This document shows, piece after piece, positions 26,671 through 36,158 of a stretch of 64,000 bases of DNA. The notes beneath the pieces were generated by a model that worked only from the letters and a program-made list of their open reading frames with translations, made no database searches and was not told the origin of the DNA. The stretch's first letter is position 1; every line of letters begins with the position of its first letter. Location: NCBI GenBank assembly GCA_030372985.1, contig JAUCQB010000047.1:1-64000 (forward strand), read 5' to 3'. The DNA comes from Phycisphaerae bacterium. Its GTDB lineage: Bacteria; Planctomycetota; Phycisphaerae; UBA1845; PWPN01. The translations under genes and the position numbers were made by a program.

Positions 26671-28614
26671 TCACAGAACGAGATCGCTCGGCCCATCGTC
26701 TTCGGCCTCGCCTCCCGGCCCCAACCGGCGAATACGCTCCAGCAGCTTGAGACTGACCCTCCTCAGGGCTTCCTTATCACCGCTGGGGATCCAGTAGCGG
26801 CCCAGATCGATCGGCTTGCCAAATCGAACGCGAGCGTGATGACGGCGGAAAAAGGATCGGGCGATGTTCTCGTCGTAGGACGTACCCGAGATGTGCGCGG
26901 GCACGATCAGCGCACCCGTGTGCAGAGCGAGCATGGCGGCACCGAGCTTGGGCTCACGAGACTCGCCCGGCTCCGGGATACCACCTTCAATGAAAATACC
27001 GAGCACGTTGCCATCGCGCAGGTGGCGGAGGGCGGCTCGCGTGCCGGCGGCGTCATGCCCATCCCGTCGAACCGGTACGCAACCGATCATGTGAATGAGC
27101 CGACCGCCGATAGGAACATGTGTGTATTCCTCCGCGACCAGAAACCCGATCAGCCGGTGCGACGTACCCGCGATGAGCAGCAGCGGATCGACCCCGCAGG
27201 TGTGATTGGCCACCACGATGACCGCTCCCTCGGCCGGCACCGTGCAGGGACCCTCCCGGCGAAACCGGAACCACCATTTGCAGTAGAACTCGTTGAGGTA
27301 CCAGAAGAACTGTGTGACCGGCGGCAGCGGTTCCTGCCGCAACCGGGTGCTCCAGACCCTTGCCACAACCCCGGCCATGACCGCGGCCACGCCCAGAAGG
27401 ACCCAGCCGATCCAACCGCTGAGGTTCGACCAGTCAGGAAGACCGAAGATTCCCATGACCGCCAGCAGCGAGGCAGTGCCGGCTAGGTCCGTCAGGCCGA
27501 AGACTCGCCCCCGCAATCTGTTCGGCACGATCCGCTGCAGCAGCATACTGCAACCGACAGCGGCGCCGGCGAAGAAAGCCCCCGCGACCGCCATTGCGGC
27601 CGACGCGACCCAGAAGAGCACGCCGGATGAGATGGGCAACCATGATACGGCCGCCAGTACCGCGATGGCCAACGTGACCCCCGACAGCGACCACCTGATC
27701 GTCGCCTCACCGCGCAAGGCGTCTCCGGCACTCGTGAGAAAGACTGCTCCGATCAACAGGCCGGCGACCAGGAACGACTGCGACAGTCGAACGTCGGCCA
27801 GGTCCTGTCGGCCGCACACATCCCACACCAGGATGGGGGCGGCGATCCAGAGCAGGGCTCCGCAGCCCCAGACAACCATCGTCGTGTCGATCAACCGCAT
27901 CACGCGCCGGTGAGTGCGGATGTGGTTTGCGACCTCGGCAAGGGTTCCAATGCCCTCGCCACGGAAGGACGGGCTGTACGTTCTTCCGGCCGGCTGTCGA
28001 AGAAGGATCATAAAGATGACGCTGACCAGGAAACCTGCGGCACTCATGGCAAACCCGGTCCGCGCCAGACGCCTGTCAGCCAGATACTCGCCCAGCAGAA
28101 CCACCATCACGATCGCCACGACAGCCAGCGCCAGGCTCGCTGCGTTGGCCCGAGCAAGCTGGTGCCTGGGAACCAGAACCGACAGCAGCCCCGCCATTGC
28201 AGGCGAGAGCATCGCTACCGAGACGCCTCCGATGACCAGCGGCACGAAGACCCACGGTGAGGCCAGCGGTCCGCGGGTGGTGAGGATCACCAACGCCGAC
28301 ATCAGCACTGCACCCGCCAGGCCGACGCCGATGATCAGGCCGCGCCGCGAAAGGCGGTCCGCGAGAAGCCCGTTGAGCGTCCCGAAGATGAAGAACGGGA
28401 ACACAAACAGGCAGATGGCCATCGTCTGACCGCGCTGCCCGCCCCTGTCCTCCGTGACATCGAGTCCACCGGATACGACCACTGCGGAGAGGAGGCCACC
28501 CGCGATGGACGCTCCGGATGCCAGCCAGAGCAGCACAAAAGCCCGGTTGCCGAACACGCCCGCGTCCGCCTCGGATTGGCGATCGCGGTTCGGCGCAGTC
28601 CATGTGCTGGTCAT
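26671..28614 (-). CDS. Fusion of MFS transporter (LplT-like) and PlsC-type acyltransferase
   Basis: A 647-residue protein. The first part (about 1-420) is a 12-helix major-facilitator domain with the loop motif ADRLSRRGLIIG. The C-terminal part (about 430-640) is a glycerophospholipid acyltransferase: NHTCGVDPLLL carries the HX4D catalytic motif, IEGGIPEPGES matches the FPEG-type motif and VPAHISGT the last block. The pairing resembles Aas/LplT systems, which import lysophospholipid and re-acylate it, but no acyl-ACP synthetase domain is present. The ATG at 28612-28614 has AAGGA six bases upstream. It is divergent from lptF. Confidence 0.88.
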   Translation of the reverse strand: MTSTWTAPNRDRQSEADAGVFGNRAFVLLWLASGASIAGGLLSAVVVSGGLDVTEDRGGQRGQTMAICLFVFPFFIFGTLNGLLADRLSRRGLIIGVGLAGAVLMSALVILTTRGPLASPWVFVPLVIGGVSVAMLSPAMAGLLSVLVPRHQLARANAASLALAVVAIVMVVLLGEYLADRRLARTGFAMSAAGFLVSVIFMILLRQPAGRTYSPSFRGEGIGTLAEVANHIRTHRRVMRLIDTTMVVWGCGALLWIAAPILVWDVCGRQDLADVRLSQSFLVAGLLIGAVFLTSAGDALRGEATIRWSLSGVTLAIAVLAAVSWLPISSGVLFWVASAAMAVAGAFFAGAAVGCSMLLQRIVPNRLRGRVFGLTDLAGTASLLAVMGIFGLPDWSNLSGWIGWVLLGVAAVMAGVVARVWSTRLRQEPLPPVTQFFWYLNEFYCKWWFRFRREGPCTVPAEGAVIVVANHTCGVDPLLLIAGTSHRLIGFLVAEEYTHVPIGGRLIHMIGCVPVRRDGHDAAGTRAALRHLRDGNVLGIFIEGGIPEPGESREPKLGAAMLALHTGALIVPAHISGTSYDENIARSFFRRHHARVRFGKPIDLGRYWIPSGDKEALRRVSLKLLERIRRLGPGGEAEDDGPSDLVL

Positions 28615-28927
28615 CGCTGTTCCTTGGGTGCGGATCATGACTTCACAAACGGCTCGGCATTCTAACGGCAGCGAACCCACGCTTCACCCGGGGCAGGCCC
28701 CGGCCATCGCTGGCTCATTCCATATACCCGCAAAGGTGTATGGCGCTTCGCGGTACCCGGCCGGGGACTATTGACGCCCCGCCGGAATTGGGTAGGTTTG
28801 GGAGTTGGCCCGGCGCGACGCAGGGCCGGTGCCGTTCTTTAGTCCTTGCCGGACAAGGGTTTAAGAACCGAAGGGGCGTCCACCGCCTGGAGCCGGCCAG
28901 GACCATCAGCACCTGAAGGGCGCTTTG
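28615..28927. other. Divergent intergenic region with a small inverted repeat
   Basis: These 313 bases separate the MFS-PlsC gene from lptF. At 28720-28743 CCATATACC and GGTGTATGG form an inverted repeat (8 of 9 pairs, 6-base loop), which could be an operator. No convincing sigma-70 promoter was found. Confidence 0.4.
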
Positions 28928-30631
28928 ATGAGGACCCTACAGCTTTACGTCACCCGCGAGCTGCTCAAGACATTTGCGCTTGCCGCGGTGGGCCTGACGC
29001 TGGTGCTGAGCCTCTGCGGGGCCATGTCGACCATTCTCAGGGTCGAGGTTCCGACTGCAGTGACCGTGTTGCACATCCTCTGGCTGATCCAGCCGATGGT
29101 CCTGGCGGTCACGCTGCCGGTATCCGCCCTGTTTGCCTGTGCCATCGTCTATGGGCGTCTGGCGGCGGACAACGAATTCGATGCCTGCCGGGCCAGCGGG
29201 GTCAACATCCACCGCCTTCTGGCCCCGGCCTTGGGCCTCAGCGTGTTCACCGCCCTGTTTGCCTTCGCCTTCAGCAGCTACGTCATACCCAAGGCCGCCG
29301 CAGGCATCGCCAGCCGCATCCAGTACGATATCTCCAAGTTCGCCTTTCAAGCCCTCAAGACCCGGGGCTACTTCAAGCGAGAAGACAAGAAGAAAAACGA
29401 GGTGCAGGTTCTCCATGCCGGCAGAGTGGATCTGGTGCAAGAGGGCGGTCACGACGTTCTCCTGATTCACGATGCCGCGTTCATTGAGCTGAAGAGAGAC
29501 GAACTGGTTCGCTGCGGCACGGTCAGGCAGGGCCGAGCGGACTTCAGGACGGCTCCGGAGAGCGGCGAGCCGATGGTCGAGGCGTTCCTCACCGACGTCC
29601 GCCTGGTGGATCTCCAGGACATTCAGCAGGCCCGCTTGTACCAGGAGAAGACCCGGCCGTTCGGTTCGAGGGAGCTGCCCAAGGTGCTCTTCTACGACCC
29701 CAAGTGGTCGTCGCTTGGCGAGTTATTGAGATACAAGAACGACCCGACCCAGTTGCCCCCGCTCCGCCCGCAGATCGCTGATATCCGCCGCGAGGCACGC
29801 GAGAGCCTCTTCTATCAGCGGCTGTGCAGCCACTTTGCCACCGACGGGCCGTTGATCATCGAGGATGAGTCGCAGCGCTACGAGATCGGCGCGGGCAGCG
29901 CCCGGATCATCGAAGACACTTACACCCCGGAGCTGAAAGACGTCTCGGTCAAATGCACGTGGACCGAGGAGAGCCGACGGAAACGGACTCGGGTCTATCA
30001 GGCGGACTCGGCCACCATCAGACTGCAGCGCAATATCGCCAACACGCGGGACGTCGTCCTGATCGGCCTGCAAGGCGGCGTCACTTTCACCGACTCGGCC
30101 CAGCCCGGCAAGACGTTTCCGCATGCCGCCCTCGATTTGCAGTCCGTCGCCGCCCCGGCGAGCCTCCTTGAAGACGATCGGGGGTATTCGGACGCCCGGC
30201 TGCTCGGTCTGGACGAGATCGCGGGCAGGAAGATTCGCTCACGCGAGCAACTGCAGACCGCGGTGAAACCCCTCGGGCTCGGGCCGCAGATCGAAAAGCT
30301 CCGGCTCAAGGCCCTCCTCGACATGCTCCGCCAGCGACATGAGATCATCGGCTCTCTGCATTCGAGGTTGAGCCTGTGCGCCAGCGCCCTGGTGACCATT
30401 ATTCTGGCGGCGGCCCTGGGTATCATTTTTCGCAACGGCCAGTTCCTGACCGCCTTTGCGATCAGTTTTCTGCCGGCTCTGGCGATTGTGGCCATGAACA
30501 TGCTGGGCCGGCGTCAGGCCGAGAGCATCGATCCGTATCTGCACGCTCTCGGCGTGGGCATCATCTGGGCCGGCATCCTGTTGCTGGCTCTGGCGGACGT
30601 CGTGATCCTGAGAAGGTATTTGAGGCGTTAA
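28928..30631 (+). CDS. LptF/LptG-type permease (first of pair)
   Basis: A 567-residue YjgP/YjgQ-family permease, part of the ABC machine that lifts LPS out of the inner membrane. The N-terminal three helices begin LYVTRELLKTFALAAVGLTLVLSL, with ACRASGVNIHRLLAPAL between helices. A long periplasmic beta-jellyroll (about 120-450) follows, and three C-terminal helices close the protein. It is longer than typical LptF (about 360) because of an enlarged periplasmic part. The second permease follows after 13 bases. The ATPase LptB is not in the window. Confidence 0.87.
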   Translation: MRTLQLYVTRELLKTFALAAVGLTLVLSLCGAMSTILRVEVPTAVTVLHILWLIQPMVLAVTLPVSALFACAIVYGRLAADNEFDACRASGVNIHRLLAPALGLSVFTALFAFAFSSYVIPKAAAGIASRIQYDISKFAFQALKTRGYFKREDKKKNEVQVLHAGRVDLVQEGGHDVLLIHDAAFIELKRDELVRCGTVRQGRADFRTAPESGEPMVEAFLTDVRLVDLQDIQQARLYQEKTRPFGSRELPKVLFYDPKWSSLGELLRYKNDPTQLPPLRPQIADIRREARESLFYQRLCSHFATDGPLIIEDESQRYEIGAGSARIIEDTYTPELKDVSVKCTWTEESRRKRTRVYQADSATIRLQRNIANTRDVVLIGLQGGVTFTDSAQPGKTFPHAALDLQSVAAPASLLEDDRGYSDARLLGLDEIAGRKIRSREQLQTAVKPLGLGPQIEKLRLKALLDMLRQRHEIIGSLHSRLSLCASALVTIILAAALGIIFRNGQFLTAFAISFLPALAIVAMNMLGRRQAESIDPYLHALGVGIIWAGILLLALADVVILRRYLRR

Positions 30632-30644
30632 GGCGAGTGCGGCG

Positions 30645-31808
30645 ATGATCAGGATTCTTGATCGATATCTGCTTCGCAGCTTCCTGGCCAACTACGTCCT
30701 CTCCCTGTTCGTGCTGATCAGTCTCTACGTGGTCCTCGATCTGTCTTTCAACGCCGATGAGTTCACGGAAACCATGACCGACGGGCCGCGGCAGCAGTCG
30801 TCGTTTCTCGGCGGAGCACTCAAGGTCGTCGGCAACATCATCGACTACTACGTTTTCAACATCCCGCTTTACTTCGTTCAACTGTCCGGGGCGATCACTC
30901 TGTTCGCGGCCTGCGTGACGCTCGCCCGGCTTCAGCGACAGAACGAAGTCACCGCGGTACTGTCGTCGGGAACGAGCATGTACCGGCTGGCCATGCCGAT
31001 CCTTTTCGCCGGACTGGCCATGAACGCCGTGCTCATCCTCGACCAGGAACTGCTGATCCCCGCGATCGCACCCAAGCTCGCCCGCCCGCGCGACAACGTC
31101 GAGGGCGCTCGCATCCACAAGGACCTCTGGTATATCAAGGACGCGGACGGGCGGTTGTTCAGTGCGCAGGAGTTCTCGCCGAAGGACCAGGAGATTACCG
31201 GCCTGATCGTCCTCGAACGATTACCCGAGCCCGGCGACACCGCCAACAACGGCCAGCTTCGCTCAGTGATCCGGGCCGACCGCGCACGGTGGAACGAGCG
31301 GAAAGGCGGATGGGATCTGACCCAGCGGGGATTCCGGCTGGACATCGGCCGTCAGGCGGACTTCGCGGTGAGCGATATCGGCGAGAAGCTCACCCCCGTG
31401 GCCACTGATTTCTACAAAACGGACCTTTCGCCCGCCAACCTGCTGCTTCGCAAGAGCGCCCAGTGGCTCGACTTTCTGAGCCTGGGACAGATCAAGCTGC
31501 TGCAGAATCGCGGCGACGCCGACCCGGTTCGCGTGGCTCGAATCCGGCACACGCGGTTCACCCTGCCGATCAGCAACATGGTGCTGCTGCTGCTGGGCAT
31601 CCCGTTCTTCATGAATCGGCTGCCCGGCAACGTGCTGGGCCAGGGCTCCAAGGCCCTGGCGATCTGTGCGGTGGCTTTTTTGACCACCTTTCTGGGCCAG
31701 CAGGTTGTCGGCACCACCGGCGGGTTCTGGCAGGCGCTGCCCTACTGGCTGCCGATTTTCGTTTTCGGCCCGATCGCCGTCCTGCTGATGGATAACGTGG
31801 ATACGTGA
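30645..31808 (+). CDS. LptF/LptG-type permease (second of pair)
   Basis: A 387-residue YjgP/YjgQ-family protein of normal length. It begins with the family pattern ILDRYLLRSFLANYVLSLFVLISLYVVLDL. Next comes the cytoplasmic-loop pattern TAVLSSGTSMYRLAMPI, a periplasmic jellyroll, and three final helices (FTLPISNMVLLLLGIPFF). Together with the preceding protein it should form the membrane dimer of an LptBFG transporter. It starts 13 bases after the first permease; the PIG-L gene begins 71 bases after its stop. Confidence 0.9.
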   Translation: MIRILDRYLLRSFLANYVLSLFVLISLYVVLDLSFNADEFTETMTDGPRQQSSFLGGALKVVGNIIDYYVFNIPLYFVQLSGAITLFAACVTLARLQRQNEVTAVLSSGTSMYRLAMPILFAGLAMNAVLILDQELLIPAIAPKLARPRDNVEGARIHKDLWYIKDADGRLFSAQEFSPKDQEITGLIVLERLPEPGDTANNGQLRSVIRADRARWNERKGGWDLTQRGFRLDIGRQADFAVSDIGEKLTPVATDFYKTDLSPANLLLRKSAQWLDFLSLGQIKLLQNRGDADPVRVARIRHTRFTLPISNMVLLLLGIPFFMNRLPGNVLGQGSKALAICAVAFLTTFLGQQVVGTTGGFWQALPYWLPIFVFGPIAVLLMDNVDT

Positions 31809-31879
31809 CACGGCCCCGCCGACCGCCGCCGCGGGCCCGGTTCGAGGGACAAAGAAGCTATTTGTGGGAGTTCCGCACG

Positions 31880-32650
31880 ATGTCGACACGCGTTCTGGCC
31901 TTCATGGCCCATCCGGATGATGTGGAGTTCACCTGCGCCGGCACGCTGGTCCGGCTGCAAAACGAGGCCGGCTGCCAGATTGCGATCGCCACGGCCACCA
32001 GCGGCGATTGCGGCTCAGCCCAGCATCGCCCGGATGAAATTGCCCGCATTCGCCACGCCGAGGCCGTGGCCGCGGCCGGGGTGATCGGCGCCGAGTACTA
32101 CTGCGCCGGCTGCTCGGACGTGTTCATTCTCTACGATGAGCCGACCATCCGCCGCTTCGTCGAACTGATCCGCAAGGCCCGACCGGACATCGTGATCACC
32201 CAGCCGCCGACGGACTACATGGTCGACCACGAAATGTGCGGCAAACTGGTGCGGACCGCGACGTTCATCGCCGGGGGGCCGAACCTGCTGACCCGAGACA
32301 TCGACCCGGCGCCGCCGACCGAACGGGTGCCGCATCTCTACTATGTCGACCCGACCGAATACATCGACCCGATCGACGGCCGGCCCGTGATCCCCGATCT
32401 GGTCGTGGACATCACCTCCGTCATGCCGACCAAGGAGAAGATGCTGGCCTGTCACGCATCACAACGCGAGTGGCTGCGAAAGCACCATGGCATGGACGAG
32501 TACATCGAGAACATGAAACGCCGCGGTGCGGCCCGCGGCGAACTGATTGGCAAGCCCTATGCCGAAGGCTTCCGCATCCACCGCGGGCACCCCTATCCAC
32601 AGAACGATATCATCGCCGAGCTGCTGAAGATCGGGAAACAGGGCAATTGA
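31880..32650 (+). CDS. PIG-L/LmbE-family deacetylase
   Basis: A 256-residue zinc-dependent N-acetyl-sugar deacetylase. The metal-binding motif AHPDD is at residues 10-14, with the third ligand probably His in DHEMCG. Other family features are GDCGS, a conserved ARPDIVITQPP and a C-terminal HASQREWL. Family members deacetylate GlcNAc-containing lipids or thiol precursors (as in BshB). The ATG at 31880 has GGGAG nine bases upstream; an earlier start inside lptG would add an Arg/Pro-rich extension. The location behind two LPS permeases suggests an envelope sugar substrate, but this is inference. Confidence 0.9.
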   Translation: MSTRVLAFMAHPDDVEFTCAGTLVRLQNEAGCQIAIATATSGDCGSAQHRPDEIARIRHAEAVAAAGVIGAEYYCAGCSDVFILYDEPTIRRFVELIRKARPDIVITQPPTDYMVDHEMCGKLVRTATFIAGGPNLLTRDIDPAPPTERVPHLYYVDPTEYIDPIDGRPVIPDLVVDITSVMPTKEKMLACHASQREWLRKHHGMDEYIENMKRRGAARGELIGKPYAEGFRIHRGHPYPQNDIIAELLKIGKQGN

Positions 32651-32697
32651 CGTTGGCGTGACAGCCAGGACCGGCAGGTCTTCGGCGGGTACAAGAC

Positions 32698-34266
32698 ATG
32701 AGCGGACAGACCATACCGGTGACGGGCGTGTTTGTTGTTGTCTTCGGGCTCCTGGGAGCCTGCCTGCACGCCGCAAAGGCGGCCGATCGGCCCGCCGGGC
32801 GAATCATCGGCATGTACGTTCATCAGCACTGGCCGTACAAACACCCGTATGCGGCCCGGACGTGGACGCTTGACGACTGGCGGGGCTATGCCGACGGCCT
32901 GAGCAAGCTCGGCTACAACACGATCATGATCTGGCCGATGCTCGAGACCATGCCGGACCCGCTCACCCCCAGCGACGAACAGAGCCTCCGGAAGATCGAA
33001 GCGGTTATCCGCATGCTTCATGACGAGTTCAAGATGCGCGTCTGGATCGCGCTGTGTCCAAACGTCGCGGCCGACAACCGTGAAGCCGCCAAAGCCACGT
33101 TCGAAAAGCGGCATTTCTTCTACTGCGATACGCGGGTCAACCCCGGCAGCCCCGTCGAGCTCAAGCGGTTCATGGAATGGCGCGAGAAGCTGATGCGTCC
33201 GCTGGCCGCGGTTGACGGTGTGGCGGTCATCGACAGCGATCCGGGCGGCTATCCGGGTTCGACAAACGCCGAATTCGTGAACCTCCTGGTCGAGCACCGC
33301 AAGATGCTGGATCGACTGCGCCCGGGCATCGAACTGAACTACTGGATGCACGTGGGCTGGGAAGGATACTGCCGTTTCTACAAGACCGGCCAATTCTCCT
33401 GGGGCACGGCCGAAGAGAACACCGACGTGCTCCGGCGGCTGAAGGAGGTCAGCCCCGAGCCGTGGGGCATCGCCAACGGCCTGCAATACGCGGAGAAGCT
33501 CGGTTTGGCTTCACGCGTCATCAGCTTCAACTACGGCCGCATCGAAAACGAGCCTTCATTCCCCTTGACCAACTTCACCGGCGAGACGGCCTATGAGGGC
33601 GGGAAAAGCACCACCGCTCGCGGCGTGATGGGCAATGCTCAGACCCATTGCGTCCAGTTGCCCAACACCTTCGCATTTGCTCGAGGCGCGACCGGACAAC
33701 CCTTGACGGACGAAGACTACGTTCGCTTTGCCGATGATCTGCTGAACGGCTGCGGCCCGATCATCGTCGACGCCTGGCGGGCACTGGCGGGCAGTGACGC
33801 AGCGCAAATGGAGAAGCTGGCCGCTGAGCTTCAATCTCTGGCCGGCCAAGATCTCAAGCCCGGGCGGCTGAAGGGTCTGTTGTTCGGCGACGGGCGGCGC
33901 TTCCTGAGCGATCTGGTGCTGCAGCTCCGCCTGCGAGCAGCGTGGGAAACCTTCCGCACCGTAGTCGAGCACCGGCAGAACCCCAAGCAGTCATTCGAGC
34001 GTTTCGTTACCGCGGCTACGGACTGGCAAAGACAGCATGGCTACGAGAACGCGTGGCAGTGGCCCGGCATGGACGAAACCCTGCGGAAGCTGAACTCGCC
34101 TGAGATCAACGCCGTTCTCGGCACACAGTTCAGCATCGAATCGGGACCCGACCCCGCCTCGGCGTTGTCGCCGTTCGAGCAGCTTCAAAAGAGCTTCCGC
34201 GATACCGAGACTTATGTCACTCGTCTGCTCGAGGCTATGAAGACGGCCTCAAAAGCGATGAGATGA
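32698..34266 (+). CDS. Secreted, probably TIM-barrel (glycosidase-like) protein
   Basis: A 522-residue protein with a signal peptide (GVFVVVFGLLGACLHAAKA). The first part reads like a glycoside-hydrolase barrel: IIGMYVHQHWPYK, LSKLGYNTIMIWPMLE, LHDEFKMRVWIALCPN, VDGVAVIDSDPGGYPGS, and GIELNYWMHVGWEGY. The C-terminal 170 residues are helical. No family could be named with confidence; it is reminiscent of GH20-like and related barrels. The catalytic acids cannot be assigned. The start is 48 bases after the PIG-L stop, so co-transcription is possible. Confidence 0.72.
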   Translation: MSGQTIPVTGVFVVVFGLLGACLHAAKAADRPAGRIIGMYVHQHWPYKHPYAARTWTLDDWRGYADGLSKLGYNTIMIWPMLETMPDPLTPSDEQSLRKIEAVIRMLHDEFKMRVWIALCPNVAADNREAAKATFEKRHFFYCDTRVNPGSPVELKRFMEWREKLMRPLAAVDGVAVIDSDPGGYPGSTNAEFVNLLVEHRKMLDRLRPGIELNYWMHVGWEGYCRFYKTGQFSWGTAEENTDVLRRLKEVSPEPWGIANGLQYAEKLGLASRVISFNYGRIENEPSFPLTNFTGETAYEGGKSTTARGVMGNAQTHCVQLPNTFAFARGATGQPLTDEDYVRFADDLLNGCGPIIVDAWRALAGSDAAQMEKLAAELQSLAGQDLKPGRLKGLLFGDGRRFLSDLVLQLRLRAAWETFRTVVEHRQNPKQSFERFVTAATDWQRQHGYENAWQWPGMDETLRKLNSPEINAVLGTQFSIESGPDPASALSPFEQLQKSFRDTETYVTRLLEAMKTASKAMR

Positions 34267-34440
34267 ACCGTTGCGACGGGCTCGCCGGCTTTCCGACAGA
34301 ATCCGGTCGCGGTTCGACGACCGTCCCGAGACAGCGGGAATTCCGCGAACACCAGAATCGTCGACAGCGAGCGGCGGTCCTTGGTATCTCCAAACGATGC
34401 CGCGGCAATGAACGCTCGGTTGTTCCGAGAGTAGCCGCTT
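34263..34440 (-). pseudogene. Remnant similar to the C-terminal end of the protein encoded at 37106-38302
   Basis: On the minus strand this stretch encodes AFIAAASFGDT then RSLSTILVFAEFPLSRDGR. The intact gene at 37106-38302 encodes AFVAAASFGDT and RSLATTLMFAGFPLSRDGR. The DNA similarity is also visible (34330-34417 against 37234-37320, roughly 70% by eye, including an identical CCAAACGATGCCGCGGC). Similarity fades upstream of 34440, so this is a decayed fragment or a displaced end of a paralog. Confidence 0.72.
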
Positions 34441-34693
34441 CTCAGGTTCTGTCCGATGGACCGACCCCTCACGATTGCTGAACTCCAACTCACCCGTTCT
34501 CTCCTCGCATCTTCCTCGTTCTGGAGCGAAACCGTGCGCCTGTGCTCGGATTGTGGCAGGTCGGCTCGTGGAACGACAACGCCGTGGTCGCAGAGGCCGC
34601 GCCCACCTATCATCACATCAGCGGCGGATGAGGTGTGCCCGCCAGCTTCGGTTCGGAGAGAGAGAATCACATTTCGCATTCGGAGGTCAAGCG
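34267..34693. other. Gene-poor stretch between the TIM-barrel gene and the sugar dehydrogenase gene
   Basis: Apart from the gene remnant at 34263-34440, nothing coding is supported. The ribosome site for the next gene, GGAGG at 34682-34686, lies at its end. Confidence 0.5.
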
Positions 34694-36127
34694 ATGCTGA
34701 CCTGTCACTCGAGACGCGGCTGCGATGGCTCGGCCACAAGAGCTGCACACTCAGGAACATGCCGCCTGCGGGTGTGCGGCATCGCGATGCAGGGACTGTT
34801 CGTGCTGGTGGCTGCTTGCTTTGCGGTCAACCAAGGGTGTCCGGGCCGTCCGCTTCCCGAGCCGGAAGCTCCGATTGTCCGGCTGGAACTGGTGGCGTCA
34901 GGGATGACCTCGCCGCTTGGCATGGCCGTTCCCAGGGACGGTTCCTCCAGGTTGTTCATCGTCGATCAGATCGGGCTGATTCGCATCCTGGATGGGCAGG
35001 GCAACCTGTTGCCCGAGCCGTTTCTCGATCTGAGTGATCGAATGATCCCCATCGGCATCGACTTCGGCAACGGCATCGTCTATGACGAGCGCGGGCTGTT
35101 GGGCATGGCCTTCCACCCCAATTATCCCACCAACGGCCGCTTCTTCGTGTTCTACAACGCACCTCGAAGCCAGAATGACACCGACGAGATCGATTCGCGA
35201 GTCAGAATCTCGGAGTTTCGGGTCTCAGCCGACGACCCCGACCGCGCCGACCCAACCAGCGAGCGGATTGTGCTCAGCGTTGCCAAGCCGCAGTTCAACC
35301 ACAACGGCGGGCAACTGGCCTTCGGCCCCGACGGTTATCTCTACATCGGGATCGGCGACGGCGGGGGGGCCAACGACAGCGGCCCGGGACACACGCCTGA
35401 ACTCGGCAACGGACAGGACCTGACCATGCTGCTGGGTAAGATTCTCCGGATTGACGTGGATGAGGCCGACCCATACGGAATTCCGCCCGACAACCCCTTC
35501 GTGAATGACATGGAGGCCCGCTCTGAGATCTGGGCCTACGGTCTCCGCAATCCATGGCGGTTTTCGTTTGACAGGGGGGGTGAGCGTGAGTTGTTTGCCG
35601 GCGATGTGGGGCAGAACCTCTACGAAGAGGTCGATATCGTCTCCAAGGGCGGCAACTACGGCTGGTCCCGGCGCGAAGGCACACGCTGCTTCGACCCGGA
35701 GAACCCCGGCACACCCCCAGTCGTGTGCGGTAACACCGGACCATCGGGTGAACCTCTCGCCGATCCGATCATCGAGTATTCTCACGTCGATGCCCAAGGC
35801 AAGGAGATTGGGATCGCCGTGCTGGGTGGGTACGTGTACCGCGGATCAGCCGTGCCGGATCTTCAGGGACATTACGTGTTCGGCGACTTCAGCACCGCCT
35901 TCACGACGGGCGATGGCACGCTCTTCGTGGGCCGGAAACGAGATGACGGCACGTGGCGGCACGACGAGCTGAGGATCTCGACATCGGCAAGCGGCCGCGT
36001 AAACAGGTTCATCCTCGGGTTCGGCGAAGATGAAGAGGGAGAGATCTACGTGCTGACCAGCCAGAGCCTTGGGCCGCTCGGGACCACGGGCGAGGTCTAT
36101 CGTGTAACGGCGTCGGCCGCAGAATGA
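34694..36127 (+). CDS. PQQ-dependent sugar dehydrogenase family protein (six-bladed propeller)
   Basis: A 477-residue secreted protein of the soluble glucose/aldose sugar dehydrogenase family. Conserved parts are SPLGMAVPRDGSSRLFIVDQ, GLLGMAFHPNY, FNHNGGQLAFGPDGYLYIGIGDGG (with the catalytic-type His), LLGKILRIDVD, YGLRNPWRFSFD, and GDVGQNLYEEVDIV. A hydrophobic export segment (LFVLVAACFAVNQGC) lies about 35 residues in. ATG 34694 is chosen because GGAGG sits seven bases before it; ATG 34787 would give a more typical signal but has no ribosome site. The cupredoxin gene 31 bases downstream is a plausible electron acceptor. Confidence 0.88.
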   Translation: MLTCHSRRGCDGSATRAAHSGTCRLRVCGIAMQGLFVLVAACFAVNQGCPGRPLPEPEAPIVRLELVASGMTSPLGMAVPRDGSSRLFIVDQIGLIRILDGQGNLLPEPFLDLSDRMIPIGIDFGNGIVYDERGLLGMAFHPNYPTNGRFFVFYNAPRSQNDTDEIDSRVRISEFRVSADDPDRADPTSERIVLSVAKPQFNHNGGQLAFGPDGYLYIGIGDGGGANDSGPGHTPELGNGQDLTMLLGKILRIDVDEADPYGIPPDNPFVNDMEARSEIWAYGLRNPWRFSFDRGGERELFAGDVGQNLYEEVDIVSKGGNYGWSRREGTRCFDPENPGTPPVVCGNTGPSGEPLADPIIEYSHVDAQGKEIGIAVLGGYVYRGSAVPDLQGHYVFGDFSTAFTTGDGTLFVGRKRDDGTWRHDELRISTSASGRVNRFILGFGEDEEGEIYVLTSQSLGPLGTTGEVYRVTASAAE

Positions 36128-36158
36128 CAGCCAACAGCAAGAACACAGGAGATCAACA

